Of a stretch of 38,880 nucleotides of DNA, positions 1 through 7,087 are shown piece after piece. Position 1 is the stretch's first letter; each line of letters starts with the position of its first letter. The stretch lies in assembly GCA_012515615.1 (NCBI GenBank), contig JAAYYB010000144.1, positions 1 through 38,880 of the forward strand, given 5' to 3'. The notes below the pieces were generated by a model. It saw only the letters and a list, made by a program, of their open reading frames with translations. It was not told where the DNA came from and did no database searches. The DNA comes from Fibrobacter sp. (GTDB lineage Bacteria > Fibrobacterota > Chitinivibrionia > Chitinivibrionales > Chitinispirillaceae). The position numbers were made by a program, and so were the translations under genes.

Positions 1-1
1 C

Positions 2-736
2 GCGAATCTCTCAATAAGTATGTTTCATGATTCTGTGAAAGCATTTTTAGATCAGGATCCTGAGCTGGCAAAAAAAAGTATTGAAATAGAAGCTGCTGTC
101 GATGTTTTGCGGTTGGATTTTAACAGGAAAATTGTAAGCCTGCTCTCTGAGCAGAAAATCCCTGCCGAATCGGTGGATCCGCTGATGACAATAGTGCGTA
201 AATTCGAGAGGGTTTCGGATCAGGCCCGCAATATTTGTATGGAAGCTCTTTATATGATTACAGGCGAGTATACAAAGCACCCTGGGGCAGATGTTTTCCG
301 TATACTTTTTGTAGATGAAAACAACTCATGCCAGAGCCAGATGGCTGAGGCGATTGCATCATCATTCAATCTTCCCAAATTTATTTTCAGCAGTGCCGGG
401 ATAGAGCCCCTACAGATTGACCGGTCAACAATCGAATTTATGAAAAGCAAAGGGATTGATCTCGCGCGCGTTGCCCCCAAAGCCGTGCACCAGATCCCCA
501 ATCTTGATCATTATCAGGTGATTGTAACCCTTTCAGAAGAGGCACTGAAGGCATTTCCGCAGCGTCCCCGGAAGGTGATTTTTCTCAACTGGCCAACTCC
601 GGACCCATCAAAGCTCTCCGACTCTCAGACTGTAAAAACCGGGTCATACGAAAAAACCTACGATTTTCTGAAAAACCAGATAAAAGACCTGGTCAACGCG
701 ATTATTGATACCGATGAGGAATCCGGAGGCGTATAA
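2..736 (+). CDS. phoU: PhoU C-terminal half fused to a degenerate LMW-phosphatase/ArsC-like domain (5' truncated by window edge)
   Basis: The frame is open to the left edge, so the first PhoU repeat probably lies outside the window; the first internal ATG is at 20. Residues 1-82 from that ATG are helical and match the second PhoU three-helix bundle, including a FERVSDQARNI stretch that corresponds to the family's ERIGDHxxNI metal-binding motif (His replaced by Gln). Residues 92-230 have the fold pattern of low-molecular-weight tyrosine phosphatases and thioredoxin-type ArsC: a P-loop region FVDENNSCQSQMAE and a WPTPDPS segment with the general-acid Asp. The P-loop nucleophile Cys is Asp99 and the conserved Arg is Gln105, so catalysis is unlikely. 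PhoU negatively links the Pst transporter to PhoR-type signalling. The gene lies 1 nt upstream of the lipoprotein gene pstS. I infer a signalling or anion-sensing role for the dead domain. Confidence 0.8.
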   Translation, partial: ANLSISMFHDSVKAFLDQDPELAKKSIEIEAAVDVLRLDFNRKIVSLLSEQKIPAESVDPLMTIVRKFERVSDQARNICMEALYMITGEYTKHPGADVFRILFVDENNSCQSQMAEAIASSFNLPKFIFSSAGIEPLQIDRSTIEFMKSKGIDLARVAPKAVHQIPNLDHYQVIVTLSEEALKAFPQRPRKVIFLNWPTPDPSKLSDSQTVKTGSYEKTYDFLKNQIKDLVNAIIDTDEESGGV

Positions 737-740
737 ATTG
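725..740 (+). promoter_or_regulatory. Shine-Dalgarno that fixes the TTG start of pstS
   Basis: GGAGG at 725-729 is followed by 8 nt and TTG at 738, right after the phoU stop codon (734-736). The resulting protein starts with a clean lipoprotein signal peptide. Starts further upstream in the same frame (TTG 705, ATG 714) would add residues ahead of it and lack a comparable SD. Confidence 0.7.
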
Positions 741-1670
741 CAGATTTGCACCAGTCAGTTTTTTCCCTCTGTTGCCAGACTTGTTGTTGCGGCATTTCTG
801 ATATCATTGGCAAGCTGTGGTAATAAACACGGCATGGAGAAAATAAATAAATCTGCCACAATCCAGGTTAAAGGTTCCGACACCATGGTCAACCTGGCGC
901 AGGCCTGGGCCGAGGAGTACAAGGTTGTAAAACCAGCTGTGGAAATAGAGGTATCAGGAGGAGGTTCCGGAGTAGGTATCGCAGCCCTGATAAAAGGTAC
1001 GATCTCAATCGCAAACGCCAGCAGAAACATGAAACAGGGGGAAATTGACCTTGCAAAGAAAAACACAGGCAAGACCCCGATAGAATACATTGTGGGATAT
1101 GACGCTCTGGCAATTTACGTTCACAAAGACAATCCAATTGAAGAGATCACATTAGAGCAGCTTGCGCAGATTTATGTCGAAAACGGGACAGTTAAAAAAT
1201 GGTCCCAGCTGGGAATAAAAATCCCCGGTGCAAAAAGTGATAAAATCCTGCGGGTAAGCCGCCAATCAAGCTCAGGTACCTACGAGTTTTTCCGGGAACG
1301 CGTTCTTAATAATAAGGATTTTGAGCTGGGATCTCTTGACATGAACGGATCAAAGGAAGTTGTGGAACTTGTAGGGAATGCAAAAACCGCAATCGGATAC
1401 AGCGGAATGGGTTATGCTACCGGCCATGTTAAAATGCTCAAGATCAAAAACTCTGACGGCATGACATGCCTGCCCACAATAGAAAACACTCAGAACGGTA
1501 ATTATCCTCTGGCCCGTTCGCTTCTTCTTTATACACTTGACGAACCACAGGGAGAAACTAAAGTGTATCTTGAATGGACAATGTCAGAAGCAGGGCAGAA
1601 AATTGTGGCAGTAAACGGTTATGTACCGATTCCACCGGGAAAAACAGACTCTATAAAAATTCAGTTATAG
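738..1670 (+). CDS. pstS: Phosphate-binding lipoprotein of the Pst ABC transporter
   Basis: This is the phosphate-binding subunit that delivers Pi to PstCA. Starting at TTG 738, the protein has a hydrophobic signal sequence ending in a lipobox (LASC, Cys27), so it is probably membrane-anchored rather than freely periplasmic. The mature part has the family's VKGSDTM strand-loop near the N-terminus, SGGGSGVGIAALIKG and the SRQSSSGTYEFF segment that lines the phosphate cleft. At about 310 residues it is a normal length for PstS. It is the second gene of the phoU-pst operon and is followed 21 nt later by pstC. Confidence 0.93.
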   Translation: MQICTSQFFPSVARLVVAAFLISLASCGNKHGMEKINKSATIQVKGSDTMVNLAQAWAEEYKVVKPAVEIEVSGGGSGVGIAALIKGTISIANASRNMKQGEIDLAKKNTGKTPIEYIVGYDALAIYVHKDNPIEEITLEQLAQIYVENGTVKKWSQLGIKIPGAKSDKILRVSRQSSSGTYEFFRERVLNNKDFELGSLDMNGSKEVVELVGNAKTAIGYSGMGYATGHVKMLKIKNSDGMTCLPTIENTQNGNYPLARSLLLYTLDEPQGETKVYLEWTMSEAGQKIVAVNGYVPIPPGKTDSIKIQL

Positions 1671-1691
1671 CGTGCGGAAAGTTGGAAATAA

Positions 1692-2657
1692 ATGGGTGAT
1701 AATCAAAATTCTGTTTTAGCTGCTGAGTATCCGGCCATTTCCGACAGTAAGCCGGTATCCCGCCCCAGGCGGCCCTACTGGGTTATTACAGCAGAACGGA
1801 TTTTTGAGGGGATCATACGCCTCAGCGGAGTAAGCGCCATAATATTTGTGCTGGCGATTTTCTTTTTTGTATTCAAGGAGGCAGTTCCGGTTTTATTCAG
1901 CGATAATTTTAATATCACTCAATTCCTGACAAGTACCAAATGGTACCCGACATCGGCAGTAAATGTCAGATATGGTACATTCTCCCTTATTATAGGGAGC
2001 TTTTCCGTTACGATACTTGCGATGCTCATAGCGGTACCGTTTGGATTGGGAGCTGCTATTTACATTTCAGAGTTCTGTAACAAAAAGCTTAAAGAGACTC
2101 TGAAGATAATAATTGAACTGCTGGCTGCTATCCCGAGTGTAGTCTGGGGATTTATTGGTATGACAGTGATGAGCAAATTGATAGTCAACTTTACAAACGC
2201 GCCGGTTGGTGTAAACCTTCTCAATGGCGGCCTGATACTGGCTTTTATGAGTGTGCCGATAATCGTTTCCATCGGCGAAGATGCACTCAAAGCAGTTCCT
2301 GATTCCTATAGAGAAGCAGCGCTGGCGATGGGAACTACAAAATGGCAGATGATCTACCGGGTCCTTATCCCTGCCGCAAAAAACGGTCTTCTTGCGGCAG
2401 TTCTGCTTGGAATAGGCAGAGCCGTCGGTGAAACCATGGCAGTTCTTATGGCAACCGGCCACTCAGTACATATTCCTTTGAGCTTTCTTGATTCGATCCG
2501 CACTCTTACGGCCAATATTGCCGCAGAACTGGGTGAAGCTCCTGCCGGTTCAGAGCACTACAGGGTTCTTTTCCTTACCGGCGTTCTTCTGTTCTGTATA
2601 ACTTTTATTGTAAACCTTACAGCAGACCTTGTTATCCGGGGTGTCCGCAGGAAATGA
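1692..2657 (+). CDS. pstC: Phosphate ABC transporter permease PstC
   Basis: This is an inner-membrane permease subunit that pairs with PstA to form the phosphate channel. The protein has 321 residues and about six membrane segments, starting after a short cytoplasmic N-terminus of roughly 35 residues. The cytoplasmic EAA-type loop that docks to the ATPase is visible as REAALAMGTTKWQMIYRVLIPAAKNGL, followed by GIGRAVGETMAVLMATGH, a segment typical of PstC. Its last codons overlap the pstA start by 4 nt, implying translational coupling. Confidence 0.95.
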   Translation: MGDNQNSVLAAEYPAISDSKPVSRPRRPYWVITAERIFEGIIRLSGVSAIIFVLAIFFFVFKEAVPVLFSDNFNITQFLTSTKWYPTSAVNVRYGTFSLIIGSFSVTILAMLIAVPFGLGAAIYISEFCNKKLKETLKIIIELLAAIPSVVWGFIGMTVMSKLIVNFTNAPVGVNLLNGGLILAFMSVPIIVSIGEDALKAVPDSYREAALAMGTTKWQMIYRVLIPAAKNGLLAAVLLGIGRAVGETMAVLMATGHSVHIPLSFLDSIRTLTANIAAELGEAPAGSEHYRVLFLTGVLLFCITFIVNLTADLVIRGVRRK

Positions 2658-3562
2658 ATCAGACTAACTCTATTACCCATTTTACCAGAAACTCTTTCAC
2701 TTCCCGCAAAGAGTGGTATGAAAGAGTTGCCAAATGGCTCTTTCAGGGTATGGCATTCGCACTTGTCGTACCGCTTCTGCTTATAATCGGATACCTCATC
2801 TATAAGGCATCGCCATCACTCAACTGGTCATTTATCGTTGATGTACCTGTAAAAGGGATGCGTGAAGGCGGTATATGGCCGGCTTTTATCGGTACACTTT
2901 ACCTTGTAGTAATCTCACTTGCCATCTCGACACCTGTTGGTGTGCTTGCAGCCATATATCTAAACGAATACGCAAAAGACAACTGGTTCAACCGCCTGAT
3001 CAACATGGCTGTTATCAACCTGGCCGGAGTTCCCAGTATTGTCCATGCACTTTTTGGCCTTGGGGCGTTTGTATATGCAGCCAGGTTCGGCTATTCGATA
3101 ATTTCCGCATCGCTCACTCTGGCAATAATGACTCTGCCTGTAATCATAGCAAGCACAAGGGAAGCGCTGGCATCAGTGCCGATGAATTTCCGGGAAGCAT
3201 GCTGGAATGTAGGTGCTACCAGATGGCAGACTATCAGGGCCGTTGTGCTGCCCAATTCGATCAGCGGCATACTCACAGGAGTCATACTGCAGGTCAGCAG
3301 GGCCGCCGGCGAAACAGCTCCGGTAATGTTTACAGGGGCCGTATTTTACAAAGCGATACAGAAAGGGGACCTTCTCCCCTATCAGCTCACCGATCAGTGC
3401 ATGGCTCTTTCGATGCACCTGTATACTGTGGCTACCCAGGTGCCGGGTGTAAAAGAATCAATCCCGTTTGCAACAGCAGTTGTGCTCCTTGGCTCGGTTC
3501 TTCTTGTAAACGCCAGCGCCATTGCCCTGCGGGTCTACCTCAGGAACAGGAAGAAGTGGTAA
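2654..3562 (+). CDS. pstA: Phosphate ABC transporter permease PstA
   Basis: This is the second permease subunit of the Pst channel, 302 residues with about six membrane helices. The ATPase-docking loop reads REACWNVGATRWQTIRAVVLPNSISG, and the following VSRAAGETAPVMFTGA is characteristic of PstA. The start overlaps the stop of pstC (ATGA), and pstB1 begins 1 nt after its stop. PstC and PstA form a heterodimeric membrane domain, so two non-identical ATPases could in principle each dock to a specific permease. Confidence 0.95.
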   Translation: MNQTNSITHFTRNSFTSRKEWYERVAKWLFQGMAFALVVPLLLIIGYLIYKASPSLNWSFIVDVPVKGMREGGIWPAFIGTLYLVVISLAISTPVGVLAAIYLNEYAKDNWFNRLINMAVINLAGVPSIVHALFGLGAFVYAARFGYSIISASLTLAIMTLPVIIASTREALASVPMNFREACWNVGATRWQTIRAVVLPNSISGILTGVILQVSRAAGETAPVMFTGAVFYKAIQKGDLLPYQLTDQCMALSMHLYTVATQVPGVKESIPFATAVVLLGSVLLVNASAIALRVYLRNRKKW

Positions 3563-3563
3563 C

Positions 3564-4328
3564 GTGAATACTCTGAAAAAAAGAATACAGGTTGAAAATC
3601 TGCGGCTTTCATATGGCCCGGTTGAGATTATACACGACATCTCTTTTGATGTATATGAGAAAGAGATTTTCTCGATTATCGGACCGGCCCAGTCCGGAAA
3701 AACATCCCTGCTTCGCTGTCTCAACAGAACAATAGACTTCACAAGAGGAGCATCCGTTTCAGGGAAGATTATTGTTGACAATGAAGATGTTAGAAAGACC
3801 AGAGACATTTTTGCACTGAGGAGAAAAATCGGAATGGTGGCCCCGCTGCCGGTCGGGCTTCCGTTGTCAATATATGAAAATGTCGCTTTTGCCCCCAGAT
3901 GCTCAGGGCTGAAGAAGAAATCACAGCTTGATGAAATAGTGGAGCGCTGTCTGCGTCAGGCGGCTCTCTGGGATGAAGTAAAGGATCGCCTCAATAACCT
4001 GGGAACGGCTCTCTCAGGAGGGCAGCAGCAGAGACTTACAATCGCCCGTGCCCTCTCCCATCAGCCGGAGATCCTGTGCCTTGATGAATTCTCAATTGCC
4101 ATAGATCCGGTTACCACAATGCGCATAGAAGATGTGCTCAAAGAGCTCAAACGTGAGATCACAATCATACTGGTCACAAATCTCACTCACCAGGCCAGGC
4201 GCATTTCGGACCGTTCGATGTTTATGTTGAAAGGCGATATCGTCGAAATAGACCGTACAGAGGTCATCTTTTCCGATCATCCGGCAAAAAAGGAAACTTA
4301 CGATTACGTAAACGGTATCTTTGGTTGA
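3564..4328 (+). CDS. pstB: Phosphate ABC transporter ATPase PstB, copy 1, degenerate Q-loop and switch His
   Basis: This is one of two adjacent PstB-type ATPases. I place the start at GTG 3564, 1 nt after the pstA stop and with AGGAAG upstream; the frame also opens further upstream inside pstA. Intact parts are Walker A (GPAQSGKT), the signature LSGGQQQR and a Walker B with the catalytic Glu (LCLDEF). Two switch residues are missing. The Q-loop, normally GMVFQRPNP, reads GMVAPLPVG, so the Gln is Pro. The H-loop, normally VTHNM, reads VTNLT, so the switch His is Asn. Length (254 aa) is normal and the frame is intact, so this is not a decayed pseudogene. The retained signature could complete the ATP site of the other copy. 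Confidence 0.92.
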   Translation: MNTLKKRIQVENLRLSYGPVEIIHDISFDVYEKEIFSIIGPAQSGKTSLLRCLNRTIDFTRGASVSGKIIVDNEDVRKTRDIFALRRKIGMVAPLPVGLPLSIYENVAFAPRCSGLKKKSQLDEIVERCLRQAALWDEVKDRLNNLGTALSGGQQQRLTIARALSHQPEILCLDEFSIAIDPVTTMRIEDVLKELKREITIILVTNLTHQARRISDRSMFMLKGDIVEIDRTEVIFSDHPAKKETYDYVNGIFG

Positions 4329-4343
4329 CAGGTATAAATTTCT

Positions 4344-5117
4344 ATGAGTGAAAACCAGTACAGTATCCTGACAAAAGACCTTAACCTCTGGTATGGAGAT
4401 TTCCAGGCACTGAAAAATGTTAATGTCAATATCAGGCACGGCCTCATCACTTCACTTATCGGACCAAGCGGCTGCGGCAAGACAACGCTTCTTCGCTGTT
4501 TCAACAGAATAAACGAGCGTTTCAGCTACGTGCGTACCTCAGGACTTATTTCAATTCTGGGGAAAAACATATATGACCAGGATGTCTCTTTAATTGAGCT
4601 GCGTAAATCTGTAGGGATGGTCTTCCAGAGACCCAACCCTCTTCCGATTTCCGTCCGCGAAAATGTTATCTTCGGTATCCGAACTCATACACCAATGTTC
4701 AGCCTGAAGAAAGCCGATCTTGACGATGCAGTAGAGAAGGCGCTGACAGAAGTCGGGTTATGGAAGGATCTGAAAGATCGTCTTGACACCAGGGCAACAA
4801 GCCTTCAGCTGGAGCAGCAGCAGAAGCTCTGCATTGCCAGAATTCTTCCTCTCAAACCGGAAATAATCCTCATGGATGAGCCATGTTCGGCTCTGGATGT
4901 AGAGGGGACAAAAGCCATAGAAGAGTTGATGTTTACTCTTCGGGGAAATTATACAATCGTTATTGTCACTCACAGCATGGCTCAGGCCAGACGCGCTTCC
5001 GATGAGTGTATTTTCATGCTCCTTGGGGAGATGGTCGAACACAGCCGTACCGAAGAACTTTTCATAAATCCGGTTGACCCCAGAACCACAGAATACATCG
5101 AGGGACGTTACGGATAA
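4344..5117 (+). CDS. pstB: Phosphate ABC transporter ATPase PstB, copy 2, degenerate signature motif
   Basis: This is the second PstB-type ATPase, 15 nt downstream of the first and the last gene of the operon. Walker A (GPSGCGKT), the Q-loop (GMVFQRPNPLP), Walker B (IILMDEPCSALD) and the switch His (VTHSM) are all canonical. The ABC signature, normally LSGGQQQR, reads LQLEQQQK, so the two glycines that contact the ATP gamma-phosphate across the dimer interface are gone. The defects complement those of copy 1. Its 257 residues and full domain order argue for a working subunit of a heterodimer. The stop at 5115-5117 is not followed by an obvious terminator. Confidence 0.92.
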   Translation: MSENQYSILTKDLNLWYGDFQALKNVNVNIRHGLITSLIGPSGCGKTTLLRCFNRINERFSYVRTSGLISILGKNIYDQDVSLIELRKSVGMVFQRPNPLPISVRENVIFGIRTHTPMFSLKKADLDDAVEKALTEVGLWKDLKDRLDTRATSLQLEQQQKLCIARILPLKPEIILMDEPCSALDVEGTKAIEELMFTLRGNYTIVIVTHSMAQARRASDECIFMLLGEMVEHSRTEELFINPVDPRTTEYIEGRYG

Positions 5118-5391
5118 GAGACATCTGTTCTCCATACACGCTTAACTAAATATTGCAAAAACAATACATAATAAGAAGTTTCTGGAAAAGGGTGCCCTCT
5201 CTTGCACTTTCTGTATATCTGTTAACTGTATTCTGTCAAATTGTCATCTGGAAGACTGCTATTTTCTCTTTTTGCTGAAATTATAAAAGTAGTCTGTCAC
5301 CACAGAAATTACTCTTGTCTTCAGTCCCCGATATACTTTATATTCTATTGTTAATTCCACTTCACATGTATCTTTTCCCGTCGGGATTAAC
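5118..5391. other. Intergenic region after the pst operon, no gene seen
   Basis: This is an AT-rich stretch with no credible ORF and no strong hairpin. It presumably carries the 3' end of the pst transcript and the promoter region of the interrupted gene that follows; I could not identify a convincing -35/-10 pair. Confidence 0.4.
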
Positions 5392-5799
5392 ATGTCAAAA
5401 ATCGTTGTCTGCAGACTGTGCATTATCTTCTCCTCTGTCCTGATCTGTTCAACACAGGCGCTTCCCTTTACTAAAGATCAAATTATCTCAAGGTTATAGC
5501 AGGCTGAGAAGAACATGCCACCTGCCTATGAAGCGAAATTCACAACTGCAGCGCATGTACAGGGAATAGTGGTAAAGGATAGCGGGTTTGTAACGTTCTC
5601 CCCTCCATCCTGCTACCGCATATCATTATCAGTTTCAAAAAATGAGACCTCAACCTGCGGTGATACAACCTGGATAAGGTCCGCGGATGGAAGTGTAACG
5701 GTTACAGCAAACAAGAATACAATGGGTCGTATTTCTCATATTTTTAAGGAATTTAAGAAGATAAAACGAAAATCCAAGAATTTTTTACGATTACTATAA
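5392..5799 (+). pseudogene. Secreted LolA-like protein gene interrupted by an in-frame amber codon
   Basis: ATG 5392 opens a frame with a signal peptide (hydrophobic core around CIIFSSVLICS, then TQALP) followed by FTKDQIISRL. A TAG at 5497-5499 interrupts it, and the same frame continues for about 100 codons (QAEKNMPPAYEAKF...) to a TAA at 5797. A single C-to-T change of a CAG would explain the stop. The downstream part has alternating beta-strand character and a TWIRSADGSVTVT segment that loosely resembles LolA-type outer-membrane lipoprotein-sorting proteins. The last 25 residues are lysine-rich and do not fit, suggesting a further frameshift or truncation. The LolA assignment is weak; the interrupted signal-peptide gene is clear. 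Confidence 0.55.
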
Positions 5800-6782
5800 T
5801 GGTGATTATGCATCTTACAAACAGATACATTGCTATACTTATTACCACTGCAACCCTGTTTTTCTTATATGGTTGTAGCGGTGATGTGTACACTAAAGTT
5901 ACCTATGGCGGATCATTTCTCATGGATAGTGTTACTGTAGGCTTTTTTAGAACTGAGAATACCATCGAAGACAGCGACAATGCCTGGTGGGGTGGCTCCT
6001 ATATTGATGGGAAACAGGAAATACTCATTTACTCTGTACCTCAGCAGAAAGTAATAAAAAAAATTAGTTTTACCACCGGGAGGAGTGCTTCCTCAATGGA
6101 AGGAACCGTGCCTGTAGTTTACAGCAAACCATGGATCATGTATGACAAGTACCATGAGTCTCATTCTCTTGGACTTTACAATTTAGAAACAGGCGAGAAA
6201 ATCGCACTGGCCGATTGTACGTATAATTCCATGGGTGGCTTTAGCCCTGACGGTAAGTATGCGTTTTTCTTTAAACAGACTAAGAGCGTTGATGGTTATA
6301 AAATACTCAAAACGACATACCTTTACAACATATCTGAAAAAAGGGTTACAGACAGTGTACAAATAAGCAATGTTTTTTATCTGGCGCAAAATGCTCAATT
6401 TTTTCTGTTTACGATAGCAGAAAATCCTCTGTACAGTAATAAAACTAAATGGATAATCAAATCCGATTTCAACAATGATTCACCTGAAAATTGGGACACA
6501 GTTTATACTATGCCGGACAGCTTATGGTTTATCAATATGACAGATTTTCATACTGCTATCAATCTGACAAATAAATACTTCAGTCTTGATAGTCTGCTTA
6601 ACAAAAAACTCTATCAAATTTATCTACCAGAACAAAAAATATTCAAATATTCTGGCATAGTTGCAGACATTACTTTCAGTACGGGTGTATATACATACGG
6701 TGCTGCTTCTGGTGTTTACATTGGAGGCATTTATGGTAATTACCTGGATACCTTATTTCAATCAGAAAAGAACTGGGAATAA
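5799..6782 (+). CDS. Hypothetical lipoprotein, possibly beta-propeller
   Basis: I do not recognise a family. The N-terminus carries a hydrophobic segment ending in a lipobox (FLYGC), so the product is probably a lipoprotein. The rest is rich in aromatic and beta-strand-forming residues with repeating blocks such as GGFSPDGKYAFFF, which resembles a WD40/TolB-like propeller blade (xSPDGKxxxF). ATG 5799 overlaps the stop of the interrupted gene upstream; ATG 5808 is an alternative start that gives a more typical signal peptide. The length of 327 residues could hold about five to six blades. The gene is AT-richer than the pst operon. Confidence 0.6.
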   Translation: MVIMHLTNRYIAILITTATLFFLYGCSGDVYTKVTYGGSFLMDSVTVGFFRTENTIEDSDNAWWGGSYIDGKQEILIYSVPQQKVIKKISFTTGRSASSMEGTVPVVYSKPWIMYDKYHESHSLGLYNLETGEKIALADCTYNSMGGFSPDGKYAFFFKQTKSVDGYKILKTTYLYNISEKRVTDSVQISNVFYLAQNAQFFLFTIAENPLYSNKTKWIIKSDFNNDSPENWDTVYTMPDSLWFINMTDFHTAINLTNKYFSLDSLLNKKLYQIYLPEQKIFKYSGIVADITFSTGVYTYGAASGVYIGGIYGNYLDTLFQSEKNWE

Positions 6783-7087
6783 AGGAGAATGCTTCAACCT
6801 TTTTGAAATAATTCACATAAGATTCTTTAATACAGGAGCAACTCATGTTTTCACAAAGAACGTATTTCTTAATACCCCTGTTTGTTTTTCTTTTCACCAA
6901 GTTCATATCAGCCTCCTTTCTTGGCACCGCCGATGAATACAGCGTGTTCGGGCCGGTAACAATGGAAAATTCCGGTGACTGCAGATAAGGTATCCCGCTT
7001 CAGAGGTTATATTTTAGGAAGACGGGTGGTATTGAAAGAGGATGTATATATTGATCCAACCGAAGCCTTTTAAACCGGAAGGAAACT
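6783..7087. other. Region between the lipoprotein gene and the protease gene
   Basis: Apart from the 47-codon ORF (6845-6988), no gene is visible. The last 15 nt hold the ribosome binding site (GGAAGGAAA) of the protease gene. Confidence 0.4.
6845..6988 (+). CDS. 47-codon signal-peptide ORF, probably a truncated secreted-protein gene
   Basis: AGGAG lies at about 6832-6836, 8 nt upstream of ATG 6845. The product starts with a typical signal peptide (LIPLFVFLF core, then KFISA) followed by SFLGTADEYSVFGPVTMENSG and a stop at 6986. Residues 25-44 resemble the start of secreted proteins with an LGTAxxYxVxG(x)TVTNTG pattern, as in DUF3494 ice-binding-like proteins, but too little remains to decide. 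It is either a remnant of a larger gene or a short exported peptide. Confidence 0.4.
   Translation: MFSQRTYFLIPLFVFLFTKFISASFLGTADEYSVFGPVTMENSGDCR

Noticed and set aside
283-736. Active arsenate reductase
   Set aside because: The P-loop nucleophile Cys and Arg are replaced, and the second redox Cys segment is absent.
2875-3567. 230-codon ORF in another frame inside pstA
   Set aside because: Cys/Gln/Ser-rich translation with no fold pattern; pstA in the overlapping frame is unambiguous.
3564-5117. PstB1 and PstB2 as decaying pseudogenes
   Set aside because: Both frames are full length, all other motifs are intact, and the defects are complementary rather than random.
6661-6936. ORF overlapping the end of the propeller-like lipoprotein gene
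   Set aside because: No RBS and translation without protein-like pattern; the signal-peptide ORF at 6845 in another frame is better supported.
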